Positions 55,781 through 64,000 of a stretch of 64,000 nt of DNA are shown here, piece after piece. Position numbers and translations under genes: made by a program. The DNA lies in NCBI RefSeq assembly GCF_030908625.1, contig NZ_CP133133.1, positions 620,001 through 684,000 of the forward strand. The letters are read 5' to 3'. The notes under the pieces are model-generated. The model worked only from the letters and a program-made list of their open reading frames with translations. It was not told the DNA's origin and searched no databases. The stretch is from Paludicola sp. MB14-C6 (GTDB taxonomy: Bacteria; Bacillota; Clostridia; Oscillospirales; Ruminococcaceae). Within the stretch, counting starts at the first letter, position 1, and each line of letters begins with the position of its first letter.

Positions 55781-55978
55781 TTATTTGTAAGGGATTAACT
55801 TCTTGATTGCTGGTGCATTTGTAACGTCAGCGTAAGCACCCTTGCGAAGTGCTCTTTTACGTTTTGTTGTTTTCTTATTTAGAATGTGTGATTTGTTTGC
55901 ATGAGCACGTTTTACTTTACCGTTTTTAGTTAAGCTAAAACGTTTTTTAGAACCACTGTGTGTTTTAATTTTAGGCAT
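55781..55978 (-). CDS. rpmI: 50S ribosomal protein L35
   Basis: A 65-residue basic protein: [32 protein letters not shown], then [17 protein letters not shown]. It binds the large subunit and lies in the invariant order infC-rpmI-rplT with short gaps. GGAGG precedes the ATG. Confidence 0.98.
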   Translation of the reverse strand: MPKIKTHSGSKKRFSLTKNGKVKRAHANKSHILNKKTTKRKRALRKGAYADVTNAPAIKKLIPYK

Positions 55979-56017
55979 AATGTAAAGCCTCCTTGTAAAT
56001 TTTTACTAACGCGTTTT

Positions 56018-56539
56018 TTACTTATTAGTTTTTGATGCAATAAACATAGCCAAACTGCGGCCTTCCATCTTAGGGCTTTTTTCAACTGTACCTTCTTCGA
56101 CGCAAGCCTCTTTAAATCGCTCAAGTAAACCGTTTCCCATTTCAGTGTGAGCCATTTCTCTACCTCTAAAACGTACAGAAACTTTGACTTTATCCCCACC
56201 GTTTAGGAATTTTTTTGCTTGATTAACCTTGGTATTAAAATCGTGTATATCGATATTCAAAGACATTCTAACTTCTTTTACATCAACGATTTTTTGGTTC
56301 TTTCTAGCTTCTTTTTCACGTTTTGCTTGCTCGTAGCGATATTTTCCGTAGTCCATAATACGACATACGGGTGGAGTCGCTTGTGGAGCAATTTTTACGA
56401 GGTCAAGACTTTGTTCAGCGGCTAGTTTTAACGCCTCTTTTGCAGACATAATACCAAGCTGACTACCGTCATTTCCAACAACGCGGATTTCCTTGTCACG
56501 AATTTCTTCGTTCATGAGCAATTCATTATTTTTGCTAAT
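56018..56539 (-). CDS. infC: Translation initiation factor IF-3, AUU start
   Basis: IF-3 checks start codons and keeps subunits apart. The 173-residue protein begins (M)SKNNELLMNEEIRDKEIRVV and includes QLGIMSAKEAL, PPVCRIMDYGKYRYEQ and KVSVRFRGREMAHTEMG. The chosen start is ATT at 56537-56539: GGAGGTG lies seven bases upstream, and the N-terminus then fits the family. The ATG eight codons later has no Shine-Dalgarno. A non-standard AUU start is the known device by which IF-3 limits its own synthesis. Confidence 0.93.
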   Translation of the reverse strand: MSKNNELLMNEEIRDKEIRVVGNDGSQLGIMSAKEALKLAAEQSLDLVKIAPQATPPVCRIMDYGKYRYEQAKREKEARKNQKIVDVKEVRMSLNIDIHDFNTKVNQAKKFLNGGDKVKVSVRFRGREMAHTEMGNGLLERFKEACVEEGTVEKSPKMEGRSLAMFIASKTNK

Positions 56540-56727
56540 AGTAAAGCACCTCCATGTACATTACGCAACATACGTTGCAATTGAATTGAATGGAAAACAA
56601 ATAAAAAAGCGCAGACAACAGTCCACGCTTTCAATATGCATAATTATACGTTAAACGTATCAGCGATATTGACCCAGATGACTTATTTGCCATTAGGTGA
56701 GAACGTGTTCTGTTCTTCTTTGTTTTC
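56540..56727 (-). promoter_or_regulatory. infC operon leader
   Basis: About 188 nt of leader between the predicted transcription start and the AUU start. It contains an attenuator hairpin at 56603-56629, and short upstream inverted repeats such as AGAAC/GTTCT. L20-type control is likely by analogy with Bacillus. Confidence 0.55.
56603..56629 (-). terminator. Attenuator in the infC leader
   Basis: Minus strand AGCGTGGAC pairs with GTCTGCGCT (two G-U pairs) around TGTT and is followed by seven T residues, about 65 nt before the start codon. Confidence 0.8.
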
Positions 56728-56733
56728 TAAAAC

Positions 56734-56762
56734 AGTATATCACTAATTTGGTTTCATGTCAA
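56734..56762 (-). promoter_or_regulatory. Sigma-A promoter of infC-rpmI-rplT
   Basis: Perfect TTGACA and TATACT on the minus strand are separated by 17 bases. The -35 lies within the last codons of the upstream O-antigen-ligase-like gene. Confidence 0.8.
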
Positions 56763-57909
56763 CTATTATTTCATCTTTATTATTCTTTTTTTCAATAAAG
56801 CATCCGCTTGCAATAAATAAAAGCAGCAATCCCGTTTGCACCCATAAAATTGATATGTCTGTAATTCCATGAACACAAACCGCAGCAACAAAAGCAAACA
56901 CCAATGAACGAATTTTATTTACTTGATATGATAATGCTTTAAAATAGTTACATAAATATGTAATCAATAGCCCAACACCAACAATTCCATAGCTTAATAA
57001 CGGATCTAAATACAGGCTGTGTGCATGATAAGTATCATAGCCTTTATAGAGTTTGTTAATAAACATATAGGTAAGTGTACCTTGGCCAAACAATGGATGT
57101 GCTTTAATTCCTTGAATTGCAGTCCTCCAAATGTTCATTCTGGTAGAGAACGTTTGCGGCATTCGATCCCATCTTGGCAATATTCCCGGAACGAAAATAC
57201 CGATACAAACAAAAATAGATGCGATTGCTAAAAATAGAAGTGCATATTTCTTGTATTTATTAAAACAAATTAATATGAATACGCCGGCTATTATAGAAAG
57301 CCAAGAGGATTGGCAATCACATAAAAATAGGCCAAGAATATTTATCAATATTACCCCAATATAAGCATTAGGCATTTTGGTACCAATAATGATACGATAT
57401 ACACATAATAAGACTACAAATTCAATAATTGTTCCATAATAGTTTGCGTTTAAAAGTCCCGCCGTTGAACGAAATGAAAATCCATAAAACAACTTTTGCC
57501 CTAACGCTACGATAAAGCAAATTAAACTCATAAAGCAAGCTATATCAATAGTATAGTGATACAATTCATCGGTTATGATACTTTGTGCAAATAAGTAAAA
57601 CAATATTACAATAATGACTGCAATTCCAATTAAAGCGCTAACCCATCTACCATATAAGCTTGGAACAACAATTATCAATATTGAAAATAGCCCCAGCCAA
57701 ATGAGCCCTTTTGCATGAAACATCATCTTTCGTATATTGCTGTTTGCCAATGCATATATTGTTACACCCAGCAAAACTGCACAAGTAATAATAAAATGGG
57801 TAAAAATAGATGCCACCGTTATCGCTAACAGCAATTGTGGTTTGGAAAAAGACTTTACTTTTTCACCCATTAACTTTGTTAAGGCTTCTTGTATATCAGA
57901 CACCTCCAA
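56743..57909 (-). CDS. O-antigen ligase/polymerase-like membrane protein
   Basis: A 388-residue protein with 10-12 hydrophobic segments. The Wzy/WaaL-type large loop is visible at about 255-305: RWDRMPQTFSTRMNIWRTAIQGIKAHPLFGQGTLTY followed by YHAHSLYLDPLLSYG. Such proteins join or polymerise surface glycans. No other polysaccharide gene is nearby, and it stands alone between infC and the XRE-cupin gene. Substrate unknown. Confidence 0.82.
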   Translation of the reverse strand: MEVSDIQEALTKLMGEKVKSFSKPQLLLAITVASIFTHFIITCAVLLGVTIYALANSNIRKMMFHAKGLIWLGLFSILIIVVPSLYGRWVSALIGIAVIIVILFYLFAQSIITDELYHYTIDIACFMSLICFIVALGQKLFYGFSFRSTAGLLNANYYGTIIEFVVLLCVYRIIIGTKMPNAYIGVILINILGLFLCDCQSSWLSIIAGVFILICFNKYKKYALLFLAIASIFVCIGIFVPGILPRWDRMPQTFSTRMNIWRTAIQGIKAHPLFGQGTLTYMFINKLYKGYDTYHAHSLYLDPLLSYGIVGVGLLITYLCNYFKALSYQVNKIRSLVFAFVAAVCVHGITDISILWVQTGLLLLFIASGCFIEKKNNKDEIIVDMKPN

Positions 57910-57948
57910 CTACTCCACTTTTTCGTTTTTCTCTGTATTGTGGAATGT

Positions 57949-58515
57949 CTATTTCTTAATTACAACCGCTAAAAATTTACAAGGCTGTCCGTTTGTTGCA
58001 ATCATACCATGTCCATGTCCTGAATCATACATAATTGCGTCGCCTTCGTTTAAGATAAGAATATGATTTTCCATTCTTACTTTTAATGAACCTTCTAACA
58101 CTAAGTCAAATTCTTGACCTTCATGTGTTGAAAGCTCAATCTGTTGATTTTGTGCTTCCTCGCTATAAGGTGCTTCGACAATAAAAGGCTCCGCCATTTT
58201 ACCTTTAAAGTTATGTGCCATGTGTTGATAATGAAAACCCATTCTTCGATTTATATTTAGTCCATGATCTTTTCTGGTTACCGTAAAGAAGGACAAACGT
58301 GGGTTTTCACCCGTCAATAATTCAACAATATCTACGTTGAATTTTTGCGCACACTTATGTAAAAAAGTAAAAGAAAAATCATTATCTCCGTTTTCATAAG
58401 ATAGATATTCTTCATTTGAAACATCTAAACAAGCAGCCATTTCTTCAACTGAAATGTCTAGAATTTCTCTTAGGGTTTTTATTCTTTGTGCCACTTCAAC
58501 AATTCTACTTTCCAT
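57949..58515 (-). CDS. XRE-cupin transcriptional regulator
   Basis: A 188-residue regulator: helix-turn-helix (about 8-62, VAQRIKTLREILDISVEEMAACLDVS) plus a C-terminal cupin barrel (about 105-186, with STHEGQEFDLVLEGSLKVRM and GDAIMYDSGHGHGMIA). The family binds small metabolites in the cupin. GGAGGG precedes the ATG. It is followed by the O-antigen-ligase-like gene after 39 bases, and has the flavin reductase gene divergent upstream, so either could be its target. Confidence 0.92.
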   Translation of the reverse strand: MESRIVEVAQRIKTLREILDISVEEMAACLDVSNEEYLSYENGDNDFSFTFLHKCAQKFNVDIVELLTGENPRLSFFTVTRKDHGLNINRRMGFHYQHMAHNFKGKMAEPFIVEAPYSEEAQNQQIELSTHEGQEFDLVLEGSLKVRMENHILILNEGDAIMYDSGHGHGMIATNGQPCKFLAVVIKK

Positions 58516-58761
58516 AATGCCCTCCTGATAATATAGTAAATAAGATAATACGATTCTAAATACCCGTAAAATACATAATGATATTTAGCAACAATGCGAT
58601 TAAAAAATGATCTCAGAATTGGTTAGCATTATTATATCACAATTCATTTATGAAAAAAAGCCATATTTGAAATATTTTCAGGGTTTTCCATATAGAGTTT
58701 TTTATAAAAATGTGCTATACTGTTTTAAAAAATGAGAAGCAAGAAAAGGATTACAATAATT

Positions 58762-59364
58762 ATGCAAAAACAAACATGGAAGCCGAGTACACTAATTGCA
58801 CCTATACCCCCTGCAATGGTTACATGCGGCACAATGGAAGAATCTAATATCATAACAATTGCTTGGACAGGCATTGTAAACACAATTCCGCCAATGACAT
58901 ATATTTCTGTTCGTCCCGAACGATATTCCTATGACATCATTAAAAATTCGGGTGAGTTTGTTATTAACCTAACCACAAGCAATCTTGTTCGTGCAGCTGA
59001 TTTTTGTGGTGTACGCTCCGGCGCAAACCTGAATAAATTTGAGGAAATGAAATTAACCAAAGCACCGGTAAGTCAACTATCTTGTCCTTGTATTGATGAA
59101 AGCCCTCTCAACCTTGAATGCAAAGTTAAAGAAATCATTCCGCTTGGATCTCATCATATGTTTTTAGCAGAAATCGTTGCTGTTAATGTTGCAGAAGAGT
59201 ATATTGATGAAAGCGGAAGACTGCGTTTAGATAAAGCCTCAATTGCTGCTTTTGCGCATGGCGAATACTATGAGCTGGGAAGAAAGCTTGGCAGCTTCGG
59301 CTATTCTGTGCAAAAGAAAAAGAAAGCCAAGAACAATAAATTAAATAAAAATCGTCGCAAATAA
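58762..59364 (+). CDS. Flavin reductase family protein
   Basis: FMN-binding split-barrel protein of about 200 residues. Family features: PSTLIAPIPPAMVTCG, NIITIAWTGIVNTIPPMTYISVRPERYSYDIIKNSGEFVINL, FCGVRSG and LNLECKVKEIIPLGSHHMFLAEIV. It ends in a Lys-rich tail. An upstream in-frame ATG at 58732 lies only about 10 bases after the -10 box TATACT (58716), so ATG at 58762 with AAAGGA upstream is preferred. Electron partner unknown. Confidence 0.88.
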   Translation: MQKQTWKPSTLIAPIPPAMVTCGTMEESNIITIAWTGIVNTIPPMTYISVRPERYSYDIIKNSGEFVINLTTSNLVRAADFCGVRSGANLNKFEEMKLTKAPVSQLSCPCIDESPLNLECKVKEIIPLGSHHMFLAEIVAVNVAEEYIDESGRLRLDKASIAAFAHGEYYELGRKLGSFGYSVQKKKKAKNNKLNKNRRK

Positions 59365-59530
59365 AAAAGTAGTAGCCATTTCATCAAACTAAAAGAGGTT
59401 TTGTGCATATTTGCTTAAATAAAAATAAATCTTTATGTACATTAACAGATATACATTTTCAAACAACTATTATATAATACGAAGTACTAATAAACATATA
59501 TAAAAAGCATAAATCAGAGGAGATATTGAG

Positions 59531-61963
59531 ATGAATACAATTCAATTAAACGATTGGAAAGTCTTAGGCACATTGCCCTATCAAGCAGACTTTTCAAAAC
59601 ATATGCAAGAAGGAGCTGAACTTTCTAGTTTAACAGAATGGTTCCCTGCTTCTGTTCCCGGAAGTATTTATGACGACTTGCAAGCTGCCCATTATATTGA
59701 AGATCCATTTTTCGGTACAAACAGCCTAAATTGTGAATGGGTTGCAAATCGTTGGTGGATTTATAAAACCACCTTTCAAGTAAAGCAAGACGATATGAAT
59801 GACATTCTAAAGCTAACCTTTAAAGGAATTGATTACTCAGCCCAAATCTATTTAAATGGCAAAAAACTAGGTTATCATGAAGGAATGTATATTCCTTTTG
59901 AAGCAATTATTAATGAATATGTTAAGGTAAACGAAGAAAATATTCTTGTTTGCATTTTAGAACACGCACCTTTTGCTGATGCACAACCAGGATACACTTC
60001 CAAAACCAAATACTTAAAGGCACGTTATAATTATAAATGGGACTTTGCCGCTAGAATCGTAAACCTTGGCATTTATGATGAAGTAGTAATCAGCAAGCAT
60101 TCAATTGCCTCTATTGCTCACAGTTTTTTCAGACCGATTCGAACCAAAAATGGTTGGAATATGGAGATTGACCTAGATATTGATGGATATGCAGATGGTG
60201 AAATTAATGTAGGCGTTTCATTTAATATTCCACGCACAGACGGTCCATGCACCGGATTTACCGGTTCAAAAATGAAAATCGTAAAAGGTTTCAACAAATA
60301 CAATTGTACTATCTCATTAAATGAAATAGGTTTCGAACCTGAATTATGGTGGCCTAACGGATATGGTGAACAAAAGTTATATGACTTTACTGCATCACTA
60401 TACTTTAACGAACTACTTTCTGATGAAGTGACACATAAAGTGGGATTCCGCACCTTACAATATCAACACGCTGATGGCAGAGAAGATGCTTTACCATACA
60501 ATGTTGTAATCAACGGCAAAAAGATTTATTTAAAAGGTACCAATATCGTTCCCCTATCTTCCACATTAGGCAGTATCTCGTATGATACGTTAAAAATGAA
60601 ATTAACGGCTGCAAAAGAATGTAATATTAACTTCTTCCGCATTTGGGGCGGCGGGCATATCGAAAGTGAAGCCTTTTATTCTTTATGTGATGAATTGGGC
60701 ATTATGATTATGCAAGAATTCACAATGTCAAGCTCAGGATGTGATGATGTTCCATCCCAAGACAAACATTTCTTAGATTTATTGCATAAAGCTGCTGTTC
60801 ACAACGTTAAACTGAAACGGAATCATGTTTCTTTAACGTTATGGAGTGGTGGAAACGAATTAACCGATTCACGTTATTTAGGCACAGAAGACCACGAGGG
60901 GCACCCTGCAACTTTTGAGGATTCTACTCTTGCTATGCTCAAAGGCACTATAGATGCACTATCACCTGATGTAATGATGTTACCGTCATCAGCATCCGGA
61001 CCAAACGCTTTGCTAAAAGTCGGTGATATTGGGAATAACCATGATGTACATGGACCTTGGGGCTATGTTGGTGCATATGACCATTATGAGTTTTATAATA
61101 ATTCAGACAGTATTCTACATGGCGAATTTGGTTGTGGTGGCATCAGCAACTATGATACCTTAAAACGTTTTCTCGCTCCTGAAGATCTAAAGCTATGTAC
61201 TTCTGCTGAAAATCGAGTATGGCGTCATCATAGCGGTGGTTGGGATAGCTACAGCATGAGAGAACGATTATTATTTGGGGATCTTCATCACATTCCTTTT
61301 CAAGATTATATTAAGATAAATCAATTTATTCAAGCTGAATCACTTCGTTACTCTTTAGAGGCTAACCGCAGAAGACAATGGAAAAACGTTGGTGAAATGA
61401 CTTGGCAATTCAATGAGCCTTGGCCTAACATTCAATGTTCCAATGTATTAGACTATTATGGCGAGAAAAAACTTGCTTATTATGTAATGCGTGATGCATA
61501 TTTAAGCGTTTTAACAAGCTTGAAATACGATAAGCTGTTTTATAAAGCAGGAGAAGCGTTTAACGCAGAACTTTTCATCATCAATGATAAAAGAACTGCT
61601 GACTATAAAATCAAATATGAAATCGTTAACCAAAACAATAACACTCTTTCATCTGCTGAATTTAGCGGAACAGCAACAGAAGATGTTTCTCAAAAGGTTG
61701 GAAGTATTGCTTTTACTATTCCTGAAAGCTTAACAGGTGGATTTACTGTTCGGATTACTACCAGCTGTGGCGATTTTAATGGAACAAAAGAGTACTTAAT
61801 GTTAATGGCTGATAAAAAAGTAGATGTTACGTTATCACAAGAAGAGCAACTAGCAATCAAGCACTATAAAAACAAGCAATTTACTAATGGTATTGATGCA
61901 TTAAGAGCAGATACTGCTCCGGTAATTCGTTACTACGATAACTTTATTGAAAAGTATTTATAA
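59531..61963 (+). CDS. Beta-mannosidase, glycoside hydrolase family 2
   Basis: An 810-residue GH2 enzyme close to beta-mannosidases. The N-terminal sugar-binding domain includes SVPGSIYDDLQAAHYIEDPFFGTN and EWVANRWWIYKTTF, typical of this subgroup. The catalytic barrel has the acid/base in GGNELTD (Glu443) and the nucleophile in HGEFGCGG (Glu532). No signal peptide, so it works on imported mannosides. GGAGAT precedes the ATG. A good -10 (TATAAT at 59473) lacks a -35, suggesting activator control. It is a single-gene unit. Confidence 0.92.
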   Translation: MNTIQLNDWKVLGTLPYQADFSKHMQEGAELSSLTEWFPASVPGSIYDDLQAAHYIEDPFFGTNSLNCEWVANRWWIYKTTFQVKQDDMNDILKLTFKGIDYSAQIYLNGKKLGYHEGMYIPFEAIINEYVKVNEENILVCILEHAPFADAQPGYTSKTKYLKARYNYKWDFAARIVNLGIYDEVVISKHSIASIAHSFFRPIRTKNGWNMEIDLDIDGYADGEINVGVSFNIPRTDGPCTGFTGSKMKIVKGFNKYNCTISLNEIGFEPELWWPNGYGEQKLYDFTASLYFNELLSDEVTHKVGFRTLQYQHADGREDALPYNVVINGKKIYLKGTNIVPLSSTLGSISYDTLKMKLTAAKECNINFFRIWGGGHIESEAFYSLCDELGIMIMQEFTMSSSGCDDVPSQDKHFLDLLHKAAVHNVKLKRNHVSLTLWSGGNELTDSRYLGTEDHEGHPATFEDSTLAMLKGTIDALSPDVMMLPSSASGPNALLKVGDIGNNHDVHGPWGYVGAYDHYEFYNNSDSILHGEFGCGGISNYDTLKRFLAPEDLKLCTSAENRVWRHHSGGWDSYSMRERLLFGDLHHIPFQDYIKINQFIQAESLRYSLEANRRRQWKNVGEMTWQFNEPWPNIQCSNVLDYYGEKKLAYYVMRDAYLSVLTSLKYDKLFYKAGEAFNAELFIINDKRTADYKIKYEIVNQNNNTLSSAEFSGTATEDVSQKVGSIAFTIPESLTGGFTVRITTSCGDFNGTKEYLMLMADKKVDVTLSQEEQLAIKHYKNKQFTNGIDALRADTAPVIRYYDNFIEKYL

Positions 61964-61973
61964 AATAATATTA

Positions 61974-62005
61974 GGGTATCAACGATAAACGTTGATACCC
62001 TTTTT
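61974..62005. terminator. Intrinsic terminator after the beta-mannosidase gene
   Basis: A perfect 11-bp stem (GGGTATCAACG / CGTTGATACCC) with a 5-nt loop is followed by five T residues; it lies between convergent genes. Confidence 0.85.
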
Positions 62006-62010
62006 GTACG

Positions 62011-62718
62011 CTACTTTTTTGCTTTTGAAAATACAATGCTTTTGGCAATAGCACTGAATTCTTCATCCGTTATTTTACCTTTATCCAGTTCGCAAGCTAT
62101 ATAAACGGATAGATTCTTATTATATGACAAAATACCTTTATTTGTTTTCTCTTTCCTTTCAAAACCTAACCCTTCCATAAAAGCCGGCGAATACAATACA
62201 TTTGTTATGGCTGTACGCGAGGTTTCTGTTGTGGTAATTAGTTGATACGAATCTTTCGCATCAAAATGATAGCCGTTTCCCAAAGCGATTTGATTGTATA
62301 TTGTTATTGGGTTATCCTCGGAACTCTGATTTGTGTCATAAGTATTATATCCTATGCAACCCACACATTCATTTACATCATTCAAAATATCCACAATTGA
62401 AAAAACGCCATTTGCGAGAAAATGAACATTGACTTCCCCTTCTTTTGGAATTTCAGCTTCTTTTATACTCCATTCTTCAGGTAAAGCAATTGCAAGTGTG
62501 AATGGATCAATTTCATATATTGCGGTATTAAATTCCGTTTTACCTTTTTGGCTTACTGGGAATGTAACTTTTTGCACTGGCATATTAAATATAGTTTGTG
62601 AACTATTTGTATTATTGTCGGATCTGTTTTCATTTGTACTTTCTATTTTTTCATTGCCACACGAAGATATTGTTAAGGCGATTAATAAAAAGAGTAAAAT
62701 GCCGATTGCTTTTTTCAA
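62011..62718 (-). CDS. Hypothetical lipoprotein
   Basis: Not recognised beyond its export signal. The N-terminus MKKAIGILLFLLIALTISSCGNE has a clear lipobox (ISSC), followed by a Ser/Asn-rich linker and a folded part of about 190 residues with no known motif. TTG at 62718 is chosen because AGGAG lies ten bases upstream; a GTG at 62727 is too close to it. A promoter lies upstream. It is monocistronic between the beta-mannosidase and ppa. Confidence 0.7.
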   Translation of the reverse strand: MKKAIGILLFLLIALTISSCGNEKIESTNENRSDNNTNSSQTIFNMPVQKVTFPVSQKGKTEFNTAIYEIDPFTLAIALPEEWSIKEAEIPKEGEVNVHFLANGVFSIVDILNDVNECVGCIGYNTYDTNQSSEDNPITIYNQIALGNGYHFDAKDSYQLITTTETSRTAITNVLYSPAFMEGLGFERKEKTNKGILSYNKNLSVYIACELDKGKITDEEFSAIAKSIVFSKAKK

Positions 62719-62763
62719 CCAAATCACACTCCTAATAATAATTTATTCTCATGTTATAATCTT

Positions 62764-62792
62764 ATGATACTATTATTTTCCATAAAATACAA
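62764..62792 (-). promoter_or_regulatory. Sigma-A-like promoter of the lipoprotein gene
   Basis: Minus strand TTGTAT and TATCAT are separated by 17 bases, about 45 bases upstream of the TTG start. Confidence 0.45.
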
Positions 62793-62796
62793 TAGC

Positions 62797-62829
62797 AAAG
62801 CAGATAACACATTACGTGCTATCTGCTTT
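62797..62829 (-). terminator. Intrinsic terminator after ppa
   Basis: AAAGCAGATA and CAC pair with GTG and TATCTGCTTT around one mismatch and a 5-nt loop, directly after the ppa stop. Confidence 0.65.
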
Positions 62830-62832
62830 ATT

Positions 62833-63372
62833 TTATTTCTTTATATTCATAAATGTGTTTTGATAATGTTTCATTGATTTATCAATAATGTTAATTGCTA
62901 CATCTACGCCTTCTACCTCGTTTACCGCTGTTTCTTTATTTTCAAGTGCTTTATATACACTAAAGAAATGGGACATCTCATTAAAAATGTGAGCAGGCAA
63001 TTGGTTAATGTCCGTATAAGAGTTATAGCCTGGATCTCCACATGGAATCGCAATGATTTTTTCATCATTTCTTCCGTTATCAATCATTGTAATTACACCA
63101 ATAGGATAACATTTTACTAACGTTAACGGAATAATCTCTTCAGAGCAAAGAACTAAAACGTCAAGAGGGTCATAGTCATCACCATATGTCAATGGAATAA
63201 ATCCATAGTTTGCTGGATAGTGAGTTGAAGTGTGTAAAACACGGTCTAATTTCAATCTTCCTGTTTCTTTGTCAAGCTCATATTTTGCTTTGCTTCCTTT
63301 TTGAATTTCAATTACTACTTCAAATTCAGTTGGTTTAATTCGGTTTGGGTTAATATCATGCCAAATATTCAT
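62833..63372 (-). CDS. ppa: Inorganic pyrophosphatase, family I
   Basis: Soluble pyrophosphatase of 179 residues. The family I signature is clear: KYELDKETGRLKLDRVLHTSTHYPANYGFIPLTYGDDYDPLDVLVL with the metal-binding acidic residues, and KIIAIPCGDP. Many Firmicutes use the unrelated family II enzyme instead. AAGGAG precedes the ATG. Own promoter and terminator. Confidence 0.96.
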   Translation of the reverse strand: MNIWHDINPNRIKPTEFEVVIEIQKGSKAKYELDKETGRLKLDRVLHTSTHYPANYGFIPLTYGDDYDPLDVLVLCSEEIIPLTLVKCYPIGVITMIDNGRNDEKIIAIPCGDPGYNSYTDINQLPAHIFNEMSHFFSVYKALENKETAVNEVEGVDVAINIIDKSMKHYQNTFMNIKK

Positions 63373-63401
63373 CTACTAATCTCCTTTTTCTAATTGTAGA
63401 A

Positions 63402-63430
63402 ATTATACTCTAAAATCGATTCAAATGCAA
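63402..63430 (-). promoter_or_regulatory. Sigma-A promoter of ppa
   Basis: Minus strand TTGCAT and TATAAT are separated by 17 bases, 29 bases upstream of the ppa ATG. Confidence 0.65.
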
Positions 63431-63436
63431 GTGATA

Positions 63437-64000
63437 CTAATCTATAAATGTTTCCTGATGTAATTGATGTGTTTTGTTATAAACAACTAATTCATGATTA
63501 CAATCCACAGTTGCTAAAATAATATCTTCTATTTTATCAACTTTTTGATGTTCCAATTGTTTTTTTAACCATATATCATCCAATCCTGTCATTTTTAAAT
63601 TTCGTGTCATAATCTTACCATCAATAATAACATTCGCAACCAAACATTCTTTTTGCCCCGTTATATTCAAATCCTCTAAGGTTACATTCTTTTTATTTGC
63701 TTTGGGCATAAAGCTTATCTTACCGCTGTATTCCATAATTGCATATTCAATATCGGCAATATTAAAATAGCCCGCATACCTCGCCGCAGATAATAAGTCG
63801 TTTACATCATATTTTACTTTTGCTAAATTTTTTTCGTGTATTTTGCCATTTTCAATCAGCATATAAGCTCTTCCATTAAAAAAGCGCCGTAACTTGATAC
63901 TCTTATTCGTAGCAATTGAAATAATTGTTGCAATAACTGCGTACAAACCCATACTTAAAAAGCCATGCAAATAAGGAGCATCTATTGCTGTTGCCATTTC
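63437..64000 (-). CDS. DUF421 (YetF-type) membrane protein, N-terminus cut off by window edge
   Basis: The frame stays open to the last base. The visible 187 residues begin after the first part of the protein: a last membrane helix (LSMGLYAVIATIISIATN), then the cytosolic DUF421 domain with RAYMLIENGKIHEKNLAKVKYDVNDLLSAARYAGYFNIADIEYAIMEYSG, and a short C-terminal domain. DUF421 proteins are linked to spore germination and membrane functions in Bacillus, but the activity is unknown. The first in-window Met is internal, not the start. Confidence 0.88.
   Translation of the reverse strand, partial: EMATAIDAPYLHGFLSMGLYAVIATIISIATNKSIKLRRFFNGRAYMLIENGKIHEKNLAKVKYDVNDLLSAARYAGYFNIADIEYAIMEYSGKISFMPKANKKNVTLEDLNITGQKECLVANVIIDGKIMTRNLKMTGLDDIWLKKQLEHQKVDKIEDIILATVDCNHELVVYNKTHQLHQETFID

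Noticed and set aside
1..64000. CRISPR arrays, tRNA, rRNA, tmRNA, prophage or toxin-antitoxin loci
   Set aside because: No regularly spaced repeats, T-arm motifs or phage/toxin proteins were seen on either strand.

Overview
The window reads as chromosome from a low-GC, Gram-positive, spore-forming bacterium of the class Clostridia, probably near Oscillospirales/Ruminococcaceae. The evidence is AT-rich codon use, PolC-type polymerase, the yabP-yabQ sporulation cluster, Rex, DivIC, RqcP, a CD1247-domain protein and a eukaryote-like NADP isocitrate dehydrogenase. It is mostly conserved core genome. No phage, CRISPR array, rRNA, tRNA or complete insertion sequence was seen.

Layout. 1-7504 (-): pyrH-frr-uppS-cdsA-dxr-rseP-ispG-polC, which makes cell-envelope and isoprenoid precursors; polC runs off the left edge and starts at TTG. 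Its wide intergenic gaps hold strong hairpins. 7505-10713: a divergent promoter region, then rpsO and pnp (+). 10774-14566: small accessory genes (membrane proteins, DUF805, patatin, ZmaR-like GNAT). 14567-18736: acnA-icd-rex, with a Rex-box-like site over the -35 and a pseudoknot-capable leader. 18737-23504: a polyamine transporter operon potABCD with an upstream 10-bp phased repeat, a consensus promoter and a 265-nt structured leader. PotA has a duplicated C-terminal regulatory domain, and PotD has a C-terminal membrane anchor. 23505-25456: a MITE-like element and an ABC exporter. 25523-30574 (-): yabM-like flippase, mazG, hup, rqcP, yabP, yabQ, divIC and an S1 protein. 30717-31570 (-): riboflavin transporter ribU behind an FMN riboswitch. 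31601-35997 (-): CD1247 protein, efp, M24 peptidase, aroQ, a TIM-barrel endonuclease, yqeG and rpsU. 36159-55260 (-): one long co-oriented block, from the 5' end TrmH-family methylase-dprA-topA-trmFO-plsX-rnc-radical SAM-smc-ftsY-rdgB-yhbY-nadD-yqeK-LCP-rsfS-leuS. 55396-56539 (-): infC-rpmI-rplT with an AUU start and a leader attenuator. 56743-64000: O-antigen-ligase-like protein, XRE-cupin regulator, flavin reductase, GH2 beta-mannosidase, lipoprotein, ppa and a truncated DUF421 gene.

No gene cluster looks like a wholly new system. The strongest candidates for undescribed biology are RNA- and operator-level: the potA leader, which can pair with its own Shine-Dalgarno region; the phased repeat upstream of it; the duplicated PotA sensor domain; and the Rex box plus pseudoknot controlling aconitase. 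Several start codons were moved from the longest ORF to the start supported by a Shine-Dalgarno sequence or by family comparison. All structures and promoters were read by eye, without folding software.
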